Below are positions 1-8,560 of a stretch of DNA of 64,000 bases, one piece after another. The position numbers and the translations under genes are program-made. Source of the stretch: Microbacterium caowuchunii (GTDB taxonomy: Bacteria; Actinomycetota; Actinomycetes; Actinomycetales; Microbacteriaceae). The stretch lies in the NCBI RefSeq assembly GCF_008727755.1, contig NZ_CP044231.1, positions 1,984,001 through 2,048,000 of the forward strand, given 5' to 3'. A model generated the notes under the pieces. That model did not search any database. It had not been told where the DNA came from and saw nothing but the letters and a program-made list of their open reading frames with translations. The stretch's first letter is position 1, and each line of letters begins with the position of its first letter.

Positions 1-1325
1 ACGCGGCTGCGGAAGTGCTCCTCCAGCTCGTTCTGCCGGATCAGGGGCGCACCGGGCCGGGAGGCGTTGAGGACGACCACGGCCTGGCGGGCGAGGTCCG
101 CGTAGCCGTTGGTCTCCAGCCAGGTCAGCGTCTCCGAGGCGAGTCTCGCCTCGTCGATGCTCAGTCCGGCGACGATCACGAGCGAGTCGGATGCCTCGAG
201 CGTGGCCCCCATGACGGAGTGGACGATGCCGGTACCGGTGTCGGTCAGCACGATCGAGTAGTAGTGGGCGGCCAGTGCCGCCACGTCACGGTAGTCGGAG
301 TCGTCGAACGCCTCCGAGATGTGCGGGTCCGCATCCGACGCGAGGACGTCGAGACGGGTCTCGTCGCGCACCACGATGGAGGAGATCTCGTTGAATCCGT
401 GCACCCGCGTGCGGGAGCCGGTCAGATCGCGTACGGTCTTCCCGCTCGGGCGGCCGATCCGCTCCGCGAGCGTGCCTCGGTCCGGGTTCGCGTCGAGAGC
501 GATGATCCGGTCCTCGCGAGCGTCGGCGAGGGCCATCCCGAGAAGGGCCGTGACGGTCGTCTTGCCCACCCCGCCCTTACGGGACAGGATGGCCACGAAG
601 CGCGCGCCGCCAGCGAGGGGCGCGGCGATCTTGGCGTCGAGTTCGCGGCGACCGCGGGCACGCCGGCTGTCCGAGAGCCGGACGCGACCCCCGGTCAGGC
701 TGTACACGAGATGGGGCCAGGTACCCTCCGGCTCACGCCGCGGAAGACGGTCGCCCTGCAGGAGGCGGTCCGCCGTCAGCAGGTCCGGCGTCTCACGGTG
801 GGCGTCCTGTTCGTCGACGCGTCGCGCGGCGAGGGTCACCGGTGCGGGGACCGCATCCGCCGCCTGCTCCAGTGCGCGCCCCTCGGCGCGCGCCGGACGG
901 GGCGCGTCCGTGCGGGGCTCGGCCCTCCGGGGAGCGGCCGAGACCGGACCGGTGGGCGCGGGTTCCGCCTCCGGCGTCACGCGCGGGGTCTCGCCGGTGT
1001 CGTGGACCTCGACGGCGTCCACCGTGTCCGTGCGCGGTGCCGACGGATCCGGCTCGGTCCCCTCGACGTCGTCCTCATGCACGACATGCACTTCCTCGGT
1101 GTCGGCGGGGCGTGTGATCGACACGAAGGCGACCGGCTCCGGGGCCACGTCGTCGGCGAGGACGTCGTCATCGACGTAATCGTCCTCGTCGCTCGGTGGC
1201 AGGGTCACCGCGACCTGCGCGGTCTGTGTGCCCAGGATGTCGAACCCTGCGGCGTCGACGCTCACAGGCTCGTCGATGATGTCATCATCGCCGTCCACCT
1301 GGTTCTGATCGTCTCGATCAGGCAT
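1..1325 (-). CDS. MinD/ParA-like P-loop ATPase with long acidic N-terminus (3' end outside window)
   Basis: Reading leftward from an ATG at 1325 the frame stays open to the window edge, so the C-terminus is missing. The first ~240 residues are acidic and low-complexity (MPDRDDQNQVDGDDDIIDEP, then Pro/Ala/Arg-rich), followed by a deviant Walker A motif, SRKGGVGKTTVTALLG, and an ALDANPDRGTLAERIG segment typical of MinD/ParA proteins. GGGAG lies 9 nt before the ATG. ATPases with this long charged N-terminus occur in Actinobacteria, including type VII secretion loci (EspI-like), but no secretion gene is visible here, so the cellular role is unknown. Fold assignment is secure; function is not. Confidence 0.85.
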   Translation of the reverse strand, partial: MPDRDDQNQVDGDDDIIDEPVSVDAAGFDILGTQTAQVAVTLPPSDEDDYVDDDVLADDVAPEPVAFVSITRPADTEEVHVVHEDDVEGTEPDPSAPRTDTVDAVEVHDTGETPRVTPEAEPAPTGPVSAAPRRAEPRTDAPRPARAEGRALEQAADAVPAPVTLAARRVDEQDAHRETPDLLTADRLLQGDRLPRREPEGTWPHLVYSLTGGRVRLSDSRRARGRRELDAKIAAPLAGGARFVAILSRKGGVGKTTVTALLGMALADAREDRIIALDANPDRGTLAERIGRPSGKTVRDLTGSRTRVHGFNEISSIVVRDETRLDVLASDADPHISEAFDDSDYRDVAALAAHYYSIVLTDTGTGIVHSVMGATLEASDSLVIVAGLSIDEARLASETLTWLETNGYADLARQAVVVLNASRPGAPLIRQNELEEHFRSR

Positions 1326-1375
1326 GCTCAGACAACTCCCAACGGATCGCCGGACCTCCGGCGCCATCCACCAGG

Positions 1376-4300
1376 TTACTGCGCGGGCCGGACCACGACC
1401 AAAAGGTCCCCTGCTTCCACCTGCTGCGTGGCGCCGATCGCCAGACGTTCAACGACCCCGTCGACGGTGCTCGTGATGGCCGCCTCCATCTTCATCGCCT
1501 CGATGGATGCCAGCGGCTGCCCGGCACGGACGGACTCGCCCACCTCGACCTTGACGGTGACGACACCGGAGAACGGCGCGGCGATCTGACCCGGTTTGGA
1601 CGTGTCGGCTTTCTCGGCCTGACGGCTCTCCACGGCGATGCTGCGGTCGCGCACGAACACGGGGCGCAGTTGTCCGTTGAGCGTGGTCATGACCGTGCGC
1701 ATGCCCTTGTCGTCGGCTTCACCGATCGCCTCCAGCCCCAGCCAGAGCTGGACGCCCCGCTCGATCTCGACGACGTGCTCGACCCCCGGGGTGAGCCCGT
1801 AGAGGTAATCGTCGGTGTCCAGCGCGGACAGGTCGCCGTAGGTCTCGCGCGTCTCCTGGAACGTGCGCGTGGGCGCGGGGAACAGCAGGCGGTTGAGGGC
1901 GTCCCGCCGGGTTGCCGGGTCCGCTGCCAGAGCCGCCTCATCCTCGGCGGAGAGGTCCGCGGTCGGCTCCTTCCGCGCACGGCCCGCCAGCACCTTGCTC
2001 CGGAACGGCTCCGGCCACCCGCCGGGCAGGTCGCCGAGCTCGCCCGCCATGAACCCGACGACGGAGTCCGGGATGTCGTAGTTCTGCGGGTTCTCGGCGA
2101 AGTCCGCCGGATCCGCGCGCACCGCTGCCAGTGCCAGCGCGAGGTCGCCGACGACCTTGGAGGACGGCGTCACCTTCGGGACCCGGCCGAGGATCTCGTT
2201 CGCGGCGGCGTACATGTCCTCGATCAGCTCGAAGTCCTCGGCCAGTCCCAGCGCGATCGCCTGCTGGCGGAGGTTCGAGAGCTGACCGCCCGGGATCTCG
2301 TGGTGGTAGACGCGGCCGGTGGGGCCGGGCAGGCCGGACTCGAACGGACGGTACTGGTGGCGCACGGCCTCCCAGTAGGGCTCCAGGTCCGCAGCGGCCT
2401 GCAGCGGGATGCCGGTGTCGCGCTCGGTGTGGGCGAGTGCGGCGATCAGTGCCGACAGCGAGGGCTGGCTCGTGGTGCCGGCCATGGGCGCCGCGGCGAC
2501 GTCCACCGCATCCGCTCCGGCTGCGCTGACGGCGAGGAGCGTGGCCAGCTGGCCGCCCGCCGTGTCGTGCGTGTGCACGTGCACGGGCAGGTCGAACCGC
2601 TCGCGGAGGGCGGCGACGAGCTTCGCCCCCGCGGCCGGCCGCAGCAGGCCCGCCATGTCCTTGATGGCGAGCACGTGGGCGCCCGCCTCGACCATCTGCT
2701 CGGCGAGTCGCAGGTAGTAGTCGAGGGTGTAGAGATCCTCGGCGGGGTCGAGCAGGTCGCCGGTGTAGCAGAGCGCCGCCTCGGCGACCGCGGTTCCGGT
2801 GGAGAGCACCGCGTCGATGGCCGGCCGCATCTGGGACACGTCATTGAGCGCGTCGAAGATCCGGAAGATGTCGACACCGGAGGCCGCCGCCTCCTGCACG
2901 AACGCGTCCGTCACGGCGGTCGGGTACGGAGTGTAGCCGACCGTGTTCCGTCCGCGCAGCAGCATCTGGATCGCGATGTTCGGGAACGCCGCGCGCAGCG
3001 CATCGAGACGCTCCCAGGGGTCCTCGCCGAGGAACCGGAGCGCGACGTCGTAGGTGGCTCCGCCCCAGGCCTCCACCGAGAGGAGCTGGGGCGTGAGACG
3101 TGCCACGTAGGGGGCGACCGTGAGCAGGTCCTTCGTGCGCACGCGGGTGGCCAGCAGCGACTGGTGCGCGTCGCGGAAGGTCGTCTCGGTGACCGCCAGC
3201 GCGGTCTGCGCCCGCAGGTCGGCGGCGAACCCGGCCGGGCCGAGTTCGAGGAGCCTCTGCCGGGATCCGGGCACCGTCGGGGTCGCGAGGTCGACCGTCG
3301 GGAGCTTCAGGCGGGGATCCACCGTGAGCGGGTTCTCACCGTTGGGCTTGTTCACGGTGACGTCGACCAGCCAGCTGAGGATCTTCGAGCCGCGGTCCTT
3401 CGACTCGCGTCCGCGCAACAGCTGCGGGCGCTCGTCGATGAAGGCGGTGCTGATGTCCCCCTCGATGAACTGCGGGTCGTCGAGCACGGCCTGCAGGAAG
3501 GGGATGTTGGTGGACACCCCGCGGATGCGGAACTCGGCGAGGGCACGGCGCGCTCGCGCGACCGCGGCACCGAAGTCACGGCCGCGGCAGGTGAGCTTGG
3601 CCAGCATCGAGTCGAAGTGCGGGCTGATCTGCGACCCGGCCGCCGTGGTCCCGCCGTCGAGGCGAATGCCGGCGCCGCCGGGCGAGCGGTAGGTCGTGAT
3701 CTTTCCGGTGTCCGGGCGGAAGCCCTGCCCCGGGTCCTCGGTCGTGATGCGGCACTGCAGCGCGGCGCCGCGCAGACGGATCTCGGGCTGGGTCAGTCCG
3801 AGCTCTTCGAGGCTCGCGCCCGCGGCGATCCGCATCTGCGACTGGACCAGGTCGACGTCCGTGACCTCTTCGGTGACCGTGTGCTCGACCTGGATGCGAG
3901 GGTTCATCTCGATGAAGACGGCCTCACCGGTCCGCGGTCCCGCCGTCTCCAGGAGGAACTCGACCGTCCCCGCGTTCTGGTAGCCGATCGACTCCGCGAA
4001 GGCGACGGCGTGGCGGTGCAGGGCCTGGCGCACATCCTCGTCGAGGTTGGGTGCGGGCGCGATCTCCACGACCTTCTGATGGCGTCGCTGCACGGAGCAG
4101 TCCCGCTCGAACAGGTGGACCGTGTGGCCGTAGGTGTCCGCGAGGATCTGGACCTCGATGTGCCGCGGTCGCTGTACGGCCTGTTCCAGGAACATCCGGG
4201 CGTCGCCGAAGGCGCTCTGCGCCTCGCGCATCGCCTCGGCCAGAGCCGGGGCCAGCTCCTCCTTGGTCTCGACGCGCCGCATCCCCCGCCCGCCGCCGCC

Positions 4301-4783
4301 GGCGACCGCCTTCGCGAACACGGGGAAGCCGATCTCGTCCGCCTGCGCGAGGAGCTCGTCCACGTCGTCGGACGCGGGTGTGGAACGCAGCACCGGAACA
4401 CCCGCCGCGACGGCGTGCTCCTTCGCGGTGACCTTGTTCCCGGCCATCTCCAGGACCGCCGCGGGCGGGCCGATGAAGGCGATCCCGTTCTCGGCCGCCT
4501 TGGCGGCGAGCTCGGGGTTCTCGGAGAGGAAGCCGTACCCCGGGTAGATCGCGTCGGCCCCGCTGTCCTTGGCTACCCGGATGATCTCGTCGACATCCAG
4601 GTAGGCGCGCACCGGATGCCCCTTCTCACCGATCTGGTAGGCCTCGTCGGCCTTCAGCCGGTGCAGCGAGAACCTGTCCTCGTAGGGGTAGACGGCGACG
4701 GTGCGCGCCCCGACCTCGTATGCCGCGCGGAATGCGCGGATGGCGATCTCACCTCGGTTGGCGACCAGGATCTTCCGGAACAT
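1376..4783 (-). CDS. pyc: Pyruvate carboxylase
   Basis: Anaplerotic enzyme making oxaloacetate from pyruvate, bicarbonate and ATP in the cytosol. At 1135 aa it has the full length of a single-chain pyruvate carboxylase. The order is: N-terminal biotin carboxylase (KILVANRGEIAIRAFRAA at the start, a glycine-rich GGGGRGMR ATP-grasp loop, EMNPRIQVEHTVTEEV), a central carboxyltransferase TIM barrel (ETTFRDAHQSLLATR, HVHTHDTAGG), and a C-terminal biotinyl domain with EAMKMEA in which K1098 is the predicted biotinylated lysine. It starts at ATG 4783 and is divergent from the ParA-type gene at 4888. It appears intact. Confidence 0.97.
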   Translation of the reverse strand: MFRKILVANRGEIAIRAFRAAYEVGARTVAVYPYEDRFSLHRLKADEAYQIGEKGHPVRAYLDVDEIIRVAKDSGADAIYPGYGFLSENPELAAKAAENGIAFIGPPAAVLEMAGNKVTAKEHAVAAGVPVLRSTPASDDVDELLAQADEIGFPVFAKAVAGGGGRGMRRVETKEELAPALAEAMREAQSAFGDARMFLEQAVQRPRHIEVQILADTYGHTVHLFERDCSVQRRHQKVVEIAPAPNLDEDVRQALHRHAVAFAESIGYQNAGTVEFLLETAGPRTGEAVFIEMNPRIQVEHTVTEEVTDVDLVQSQMRIAAGASLEELGLTQPEIRLRGAALQCRITTEDPGQGFRPDTGKITTYRSPGGAGIRLDGGTTAAGSQISPHFDSMLAKLTCRGRDFGAAVARARRALAEFRIRGVSTNIPFLQAVLDDPQFIEGDISTAFIDERPQLLRGRESKDRGSKILSWLVDVTVNKPNGENPLTVDPRLKLPTVDLATPTVPGSRQRLLELGPAGFAADLRAQTALAVTETTFRDAHQSLLATRVRTKDLLTVAPYVARLTPQLLSVEAWGGATYDVALRFLGEDPWERLDALRAAFPNIAIQMLLRGRNTVGYTPYPTAVTDAFVQEAAASGVDIFRIFDALNDVSQMRPAIDAVLSTGTAVAEAALCYTGDLLDPAEDLYTLDYYLRLAEQMVEAGAHVLAIKDMAGLLRPAAGAKLVAALRERFDLPVHVHTHDTAGGQLATLLAVSAAGADAVDVAAAPMAGTTSQPSLSALIAALAHTERDTGIPLQAAADLEPYWEAVRHQYRPFESGLPGPTGRVYHHEIPGGQLSNLRQQAIALGLAEDFELIEDMYAAANEILGRVPKVTPSSKVVGDLALALAAVRADPADFAENPQNYDIPDSVVGFMAGELGDLPGGWPEPFRSKVLAGRARKEPTADLSAEDEAALAADPATRRDALNRLLFPAPTRTFQETRETYGDLSALDTDDYLYGLTPGVEHVVEIERGVQLWLGLEAIGEADDKGMRTVMTTLNGQLRPVFVRDRSIAVESRQAEKADTSKPGQIAAPFSGVVTVKVEVGESVRAGQPLASIEAMKMEAAITSTVDGVVERLAIGATQQVEAGDLLVVVRPAQ

Positions 4784-4887
4784 GGGACCTCTAATCCGTC
4801 ATGTGGCGGGCGGCGTGACGATCTCAGCGGCGACATCGCCGGGGACTGAGTGTGCTCACAGCCTAGGGGACGGTAACGTGGTCGCTT

Positions 4888-5703
4888 GTGCACGTTCTTT
4901 CCGTCAGCTCACTCAAGGGTGGAGTCGGCAAGACGACCGTGACACTCGGTCTCGCGTCCGCCGCGTTCGCCCGAGGTGTTCGAACGCTCGTCGTCGACCT
5001 CGACCCGCAGTCCGACGTGTCGACGGGATTGGACATTCAGGTGGCCGGCCGCCTGAACGTCGCCGACGTCCTCGCCAATCCGAAGGAGAAGGTCGTCCGA
5101 CAGGCGATCACGTCCAGCGGATGGACCAAGGTCCATCCCGGCACGATCGACGTGATGATCGGCAGCCCCTCGGCGATCAACTTCGACGGACCGCACCCCA
5201 GTGTGCGCGACGTCTGGAAGCTCGAGGAGGCCCTCGCGACCGTCGAGGCCGATTACGATCTCGTGCTCATCGACTGCGCACCGTCGCTGAACGCCCTCAC
5301 GCGCACCGCGTGGGCGGCCAGCGACCGCGTCGTGGTCATCACCGAACCCGGCTTGTTCTCCGTCGCCGCGGCCGACCGCGCCCTGCGGGCGATCGAGGAG
5401 ATCCGCCGCGGCCTCTCGCCCCGGCTCCAGCCGCTCGGCATCGTCGTGAACCGCGTCCGGCCGCAGTCCATCGAGCACCAGTTCCGTATCAAGGAGCTGC
5501 GCGACATGTTCGGCCCGCTCGTCCTGTCGCCGCAGCTCCCGGAGCGCACGTCGCTGCAGCAGGCGCAGGGTGCGGCGAAGCCGCTGCACATCTGGCCCGG
5601 CGACTCCGCACAGGAGCTGGCGGCCGACTTCGACGCGCTGCTGGACCGCATCGTCCGCACCGGACGCATCGCCTCCCCCGAGGACAACGCCCCCGCGGTC
5701 TGA
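4888..5703 (+). CDS. ParA-family ATPase
   Basis: A 271-aa ParA/Soj-type ATPase: SSLKGGVGKTTVTLGLASAA (Walker A) at the N-terminus, LVVDLDPQSDVSTGLD (switch region) and YDLVLIDCAPSLNALTR (Walker B). The start is GTG 4888, with a possible -10 TAACGT at 4874-4879 only 8 nt upstream, so translation may be leaderless. No parB or parS is seen nearby, so this is probably an orphan ParA that positions some other cargo rather than the chromosomal segregation ParA. It converges on the MerR gene ending at 5943. Confidence 0.93.
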   Translation: MHVLSVSSLKGGVGKTTVTLGLASAAFARGVRTLVVDLDPQSDVSTGLDIQVAGRLNVADVLANPKEKVVRQAITSSGWTKVHPGTIDVMIGSPSAINFDGPHPSVRDVWKLEEALATVEADYDLVLIDCAPSLNALTRTAWAASDRVVVITEPGLFSVAAADRALRAIEEIRRGLSPRLQPLGIVVNRVRPQSIEHQFRIKELRDMFGPLVLSPQLPERTSLQQAQGAAKPLHIWPGDSAQELAADFDALLDRIVRTGRIASPEDNAPAV

Positions 5704-5742
5704 CGCCCGTTCGTCTGCGAGGCCGCCGGGCACGGCCTTCTT

Positions 5743-5821
5743 TTCCCGCGAGACTGCATAATCGGCACGAGACGGATGCCCTCACGCGCTGTCTCGTGGT
5801 TGCCATGCTGTCTCGCGGGAA
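5743..5821. repeat. Imperfect inverted repeat between convergent genes
   Basis: Two 31-nt arms (5743-5773 and 5791-5821) flank a 17-nt spacer. The outer 12 nt (TTCCCGCGAGAC) and the inner 7 nt (ACGAGAC) of the arms are exact complements, as is a GCAT block; the rest is mismatched. It lies between the ends of the ParA-type gene and the MerR gene. It may be a bidirectional terminator or a repetitive extragenic element. There is no T-tract. Nothing else was recognised in the 239-nt gap. Confidence 0.45.
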
Positions 5822-5942
5822 GGTGTCACCGCGGCGCCACGGATGGCGCGGGCGATCGACGCCTCCGCGAGCAGGGGTCGGAGCCTCGCGAGAGGGCGGT
5901 CTCGGCGCGCGGAGAGGACGGACGCAGCCTCGGAGCGGGCGG

Positions 5943-6488
5943 TCAGGCGGTGCGGCGGACGCGACGGACGGCGAGCTCGTCGCTCGGGTCCGTGGCCTGC
6001 CCGTCGAAGTCAACCAGCGTCGACTCGACCTCGCGCAGGACCTTGCCCACGGCGATGCCGAAGACGCCCTGACCGCGGCTGACGAGGTCGATGACCTCGT
6101 CGTTGGAGGTGCACAAATAGACGGACGCACCGTCGCTCATGAGGGTCGTGCCGGTGAGGTCCCGGATGCCGGCGACGCGCAGCTGCTCGACGGCGGTGCG
6201 GATCTGCTGCAGCGAGATGCCGGTGTCCAGCAGACGCTTCACGAGCTTGAGGACCAGGATGTCGCGGAAACCGTAGAGCCGCTGCGATCCCGAGCCGCTC
6301 GCCCCGCGCACCGTGGGTTCCACGAGCTCGGTGCGGGCCCAGTAGTCCAGCTGACGGTACGTGATGCCGGCGGCGCGGGCGGCGACCGCACCGCGGTAGC
6401 CCACCTCGTCGTCCATCTGCGGGAGGCCGTCCGTGAACAGGAGGTCGGCGTCGAGAGGGATGTCGCCGAGCAGTTCGCCTGCGTTCAT
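5943..6488 (-). CDS. MerR-family transcriptional regulator (Rv1830-like)
   Basis: A 181-aa regulator with a MerR-type winged helix near residues 35-110 (ITYRQLDYWARTELVEPTVR, YGFRDILVLKLVKRLLDTG). The context matches the conserved actinobacterial block garA - Rv1828/ftsR - Rv1830-type regulator. The start is ATG 6488, preceded by a strong GGGAGG ribosome-binding site. In mycobacteria and corynebacteria these genes link growth, central metabolism and cell division. In Mycobacterium a DUF151 bifunctional nuclease (Rv1829) sits between the two MerR genes; here only ~100 bp separate them and the nuclease is absent. Confidence 0.9.
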   Translation of the reverse strand: MNAGELLGDIPLDADLLFTDGLPQMDDEVGYRGAVAARAAGITYRQLDYWARTELVEPTVRGASGSGSQRLYGFRDILVLKLVKRLLDTGISLQQIRTAVEQLRVAGIRDLTGTTLMSDGASVYLCTSNDEVIDLVSRGQGVFGIAVGKVLREVESTLVDFDGQATDPSDELAVRRVRRTA

Positions 6489-6587
6489 GCTGGCGCCCTC
6501 CCTTCCGGTGTTGTGTAAGTTCCACGCTAGAGGAGCGCGGGGCCTCGGGCAACGACATCCGACGTCAGGGGGTCGGCGTGTCGGGCC

Positions 6588-7280
6588 TCAGATGTCGAGT
6601 CGGTCGAGGGAGGCGCGGATGAGTGCTTCCCTCACGTCGCTGATGCGCCGGGCGAGTTCGGGCGCGATGTCGGCGGCGCGACCCCGCGATGCCGCGTCCG
6701 GACGCCGCCGCAACGGCGCCAGCGCGGACTCCACGAGCGCCACGTCGCGCTCGGCGCTCTGCTTCAGGTTGCGCAGGTGACGCGGCTCGATGCCGTGCCG
6801 GTCGAGCGCGACGAGGGCGCGCAGCATCCCGAGCGCCTGTTCGTCGTAGGTCTCCCCGCCGGTGATCAGACCGGTGCTGAGGGCGTCGTTGAGCAGCTGG
6901 GCGCCCGCGCCGGCGGTCCGCAGCAACTCGTCCCTGCGGTAACGCCGGGCGGTGGGCATGATCGACCGCGGCACCGAGTCCGCGGGCGGCGCGGGGTCGC
7001 GTCCGGCGTCGATGTCGTCGAGGTACTCGCGGATCACGCTGAGGGGAAGGTAGTGGTCACGCTGCAGCGTGAGGGCCAGACGCAGCCGCTCCAGATCCGC
7101 GGGCGTGAACTTGCGGTACCCGGACTCGGTGCGACGGGGCGTGACGATGCCCTGCACCTCCAGGAAGCGCAGCTTGCTGGAAGTCAGGGCGGGGAAGTCC
7201 GGGGTGAGCCGCGCCAGCACCTGGCCGATACTCAGAAGGCCCGCGGCCTCGCTGCGGCCACGGGCGGAAGCAGCCCCCAT
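6588..7280 (-). CDS. ftsR: MerR-family regulator FtsR
   Basis: A 230-aa MerR-type DNA-binding protein (LLSIGQVLARLTPDFPALTS, KLRFLEVQGIVTPRR, SGYRKFTPADLERLRLAL), matching the Rv1828/FtsR family that activates ftsZ in Corynebacterium. That function is family knowledge and cannot be seen here. The start ATG (7280) overlaps the stop of the FHA gene as ATGA, so the two are translationally coupled. The C-terminal half after residue ~105 is the family's less conserved region. Confidence 0.9.
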   Translation of the reverse strand: MGAASARGRSEAAGLLSIGQVLARLTPDFPALTSSKLRFLEVQGIVTPRRTESGYRKFTPADLERLRLALTLQRDHYLPLSVIREYLDDIDAGRDPAPPADSVPRSIMPTARRYRRDELLRTAGAGAQLLNDALSTGLITGGETYDEQALGMLRALVALDRHGIEPRHLRNLKQSAERDVALVESALAPLRRRPDAASRGRAADIAPELARRISDVREALIRASLDRLDI

Positions 7281-7771
7281 CAGGCGTCCGCGGCCGCAGA
7301 GAGATCGGCGGGCGAGACGAAGAAGTTCAGCCGGAACTTGCCGATGCGCACTTCCGCACCGTTGGAGAGGATGGCGCGGTCCACGCGCTCCCCGTTCACG
7401 TACGTCCCGTTCAGGGAGCGCTGGTCGACGATCTCGAAGGCGGATCCGACCCGCGTGATCTCGGCGTGACGCCGCGACACGGTGACATCGTCGAAGAAGA
7501 TGTCGGCGTCCGGATGGCGACCCACCGTGGTCACGTCGGTGTCCAGGAGATAGCGCGCTCCGGCGGTCGGGCCGGAACGGACGATGAACAGCGCCGCCCG
7601 CGAGGGCAGCGCTTCGATCGCCTCCATCTCGGCATCGCTCAGCTCACTGCCGAACGGCACGAACGACAGGTCCGAGTCGTGCCCGAACGTCTGGGTGGTG
7701 TCGTGGTTCGGCATCGCGCCATCACCCTGGCGCCGGACAGCGTCCGGCCGATGTGTGTACTGCTCGTCCAC
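7280..7771 (-). CDS. garA: FHA-domain regulator GarA/OdhI
   Basis: A 163-aa protein ending in a forkhead-associated domain (GRHPDADIFFDDVTVSRRHA, SLNGTYVNGERV, IGKFRLNFF). Homologues GarA and OdhI inhibit 2-oxoglutarate dehydrogenase and control glutamate metabolism, switched by Ser/Thr kinase phosphorylation of an N-terminal Thr-Thr motif. A candidate motif, DTTQTF, lies ~24 residues from the start. ATG 7771 is chosen because GAGGAGG sits 5 nt upstream; an internal ATG at 7714 with AGGGTG is possible. It heads the garA-ftsR operon. Confidence 0.92.
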   Translation of the reverse strand: MDEQYTHRPDAVRRQGDGAMPNHDTTQTFGHDSDLSFVPFGSELSDAEMEAIEALPSRAALFIVRSGPTAGARYLLDTDVTTVGRHPDADIFFDDVTVSRRHAEITRVGSAFEIVDQRSLNGTYVNGERVDRAILSNGAEVRIGKFRLNFFVSPADLSAAADA

Positions 7772-7885
7772 GTCGTCCTCCTCGGGTTCTTCAGCCTATC
7801 CGATCACGAGCCCGCTCCGACATCCTGTCGTCCGGGTGGGGAGACGTCCAGGCGGCCCTCGGCGTCACGGCCTAGGCTCGGCGGC

Positions 7886-8551
7886 GTGATCGCATCCGGT
7901 ATCCCCACGCGTGCCCGTCGGACCCTCGCGTCCACGCTCGCCGCCCTCGTGCTCGCCCTCCTCGCCCTGATGGTGTCGGCCTCCCCCGCCGCAGCCCACG
8001 ACGAGCTCGTCTCCACGGACCCCGCCGCGGGATCCACGGTCGACGCACTGCCCGCACAGCTCACGCTCGGCTACAGCGCCGAACTCCTCTCCCAGGGTTC
8101 GGGCACGGTGGTCGAGGTGACGGATGCCGCCGGCGCCTCGCTCACCGACGGCGAGCCGACGGTCGACGGCGCCGTCGTCGTGCAGCCCCTGGCCGGTGAT
8201 GCCGAAGGAACCGTGACCGTGGTGTGGCGCGTGGTCTCCAGCGACGGCCACCCCATCGCCGGCGAGTTCTCCTTCGAGGTCGCGGCGGCGGCACCGGCCG
8301 AGACCCCCACCGCCGAGACCGCCGCGACGCCGTCCGAGACCGCGGAGTCCACCCCGGAACCCACCATGACGGCCCTGGTCGTCGACGAGGACACGGACGA
8401 GCCCGCGAGCCCCCTGCCCTGGGTGATCGGAGCGATCGCCGTGGTCGCCGTCATCGTCCTGGTGGTCTGGCTCCTCGGCGCCCGCGCACGCCAGCAGAAG
8501 CAGCTCGCCCGCGACCGCACGGCCGGACGGACGGGCCGCGACGAGCGATAG
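7886..8551 (+). CDS. Secreted/membrane-anchored CopC-domain protein
   Basis: A 221-aa protein with a signal peptide (LAALVLALLALMVSASPAAA) and a mature N-terminus of HDEL (His38). In CopC proteins this N-terminal His helps bind Cu(II). The CopC beta-sandwich follows to about residue 140 (DELVSTDPAAGSTV, WRVVSSDGHPIAGEFSF), then an acidic Thr/Pro/Glu-rich linker and a C-terminal transmembrane helix with a basic tail. It starts at GTG 7886 with a TAGGCT -10 7 nt upstream, suggesting a leaderless mRNA. No CopD partner lies beside it. Its stop codon TAG overlaps the likely -10 of lpdA. Copper binding or delivery at the outer face of the membrane is inferred. Confidence 0.88.
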   Translation: MIASGIPTRARRTLASTLAALVLALLALMVSASPAAAHDELVSTDPAAGSTVDALPAQLTLGYSAELLSQGSGTVVEVTDAAGASLTDGEPTVDGAVVVQPLAGDAEGTVTVVWRVVSSDGHPIAGEFSFEVAAAAPAETPTAETAATPSETAESTPEPTMTALVVDEDTDEPASPLPWVIGAIAVVAVIVLVVWLLGARARQQKQLARDRTAGRTGRDER

Positions 8552-8560
8552 GCTTTCCTC

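Noticed and set aside
1670..4849. 1059-codon open frame on the plus strand opposite pyc
   Set aside because: It is the antisense reading of pyruvate carboxylase; high GC keeps stop codons rare. No motifs.
4888..5703. ParA as part of a plasmid-like partition locus
   Set aside because: No ParB, centromere repeats or replication gene nearby; an orphan ATPase is the simpler reading.
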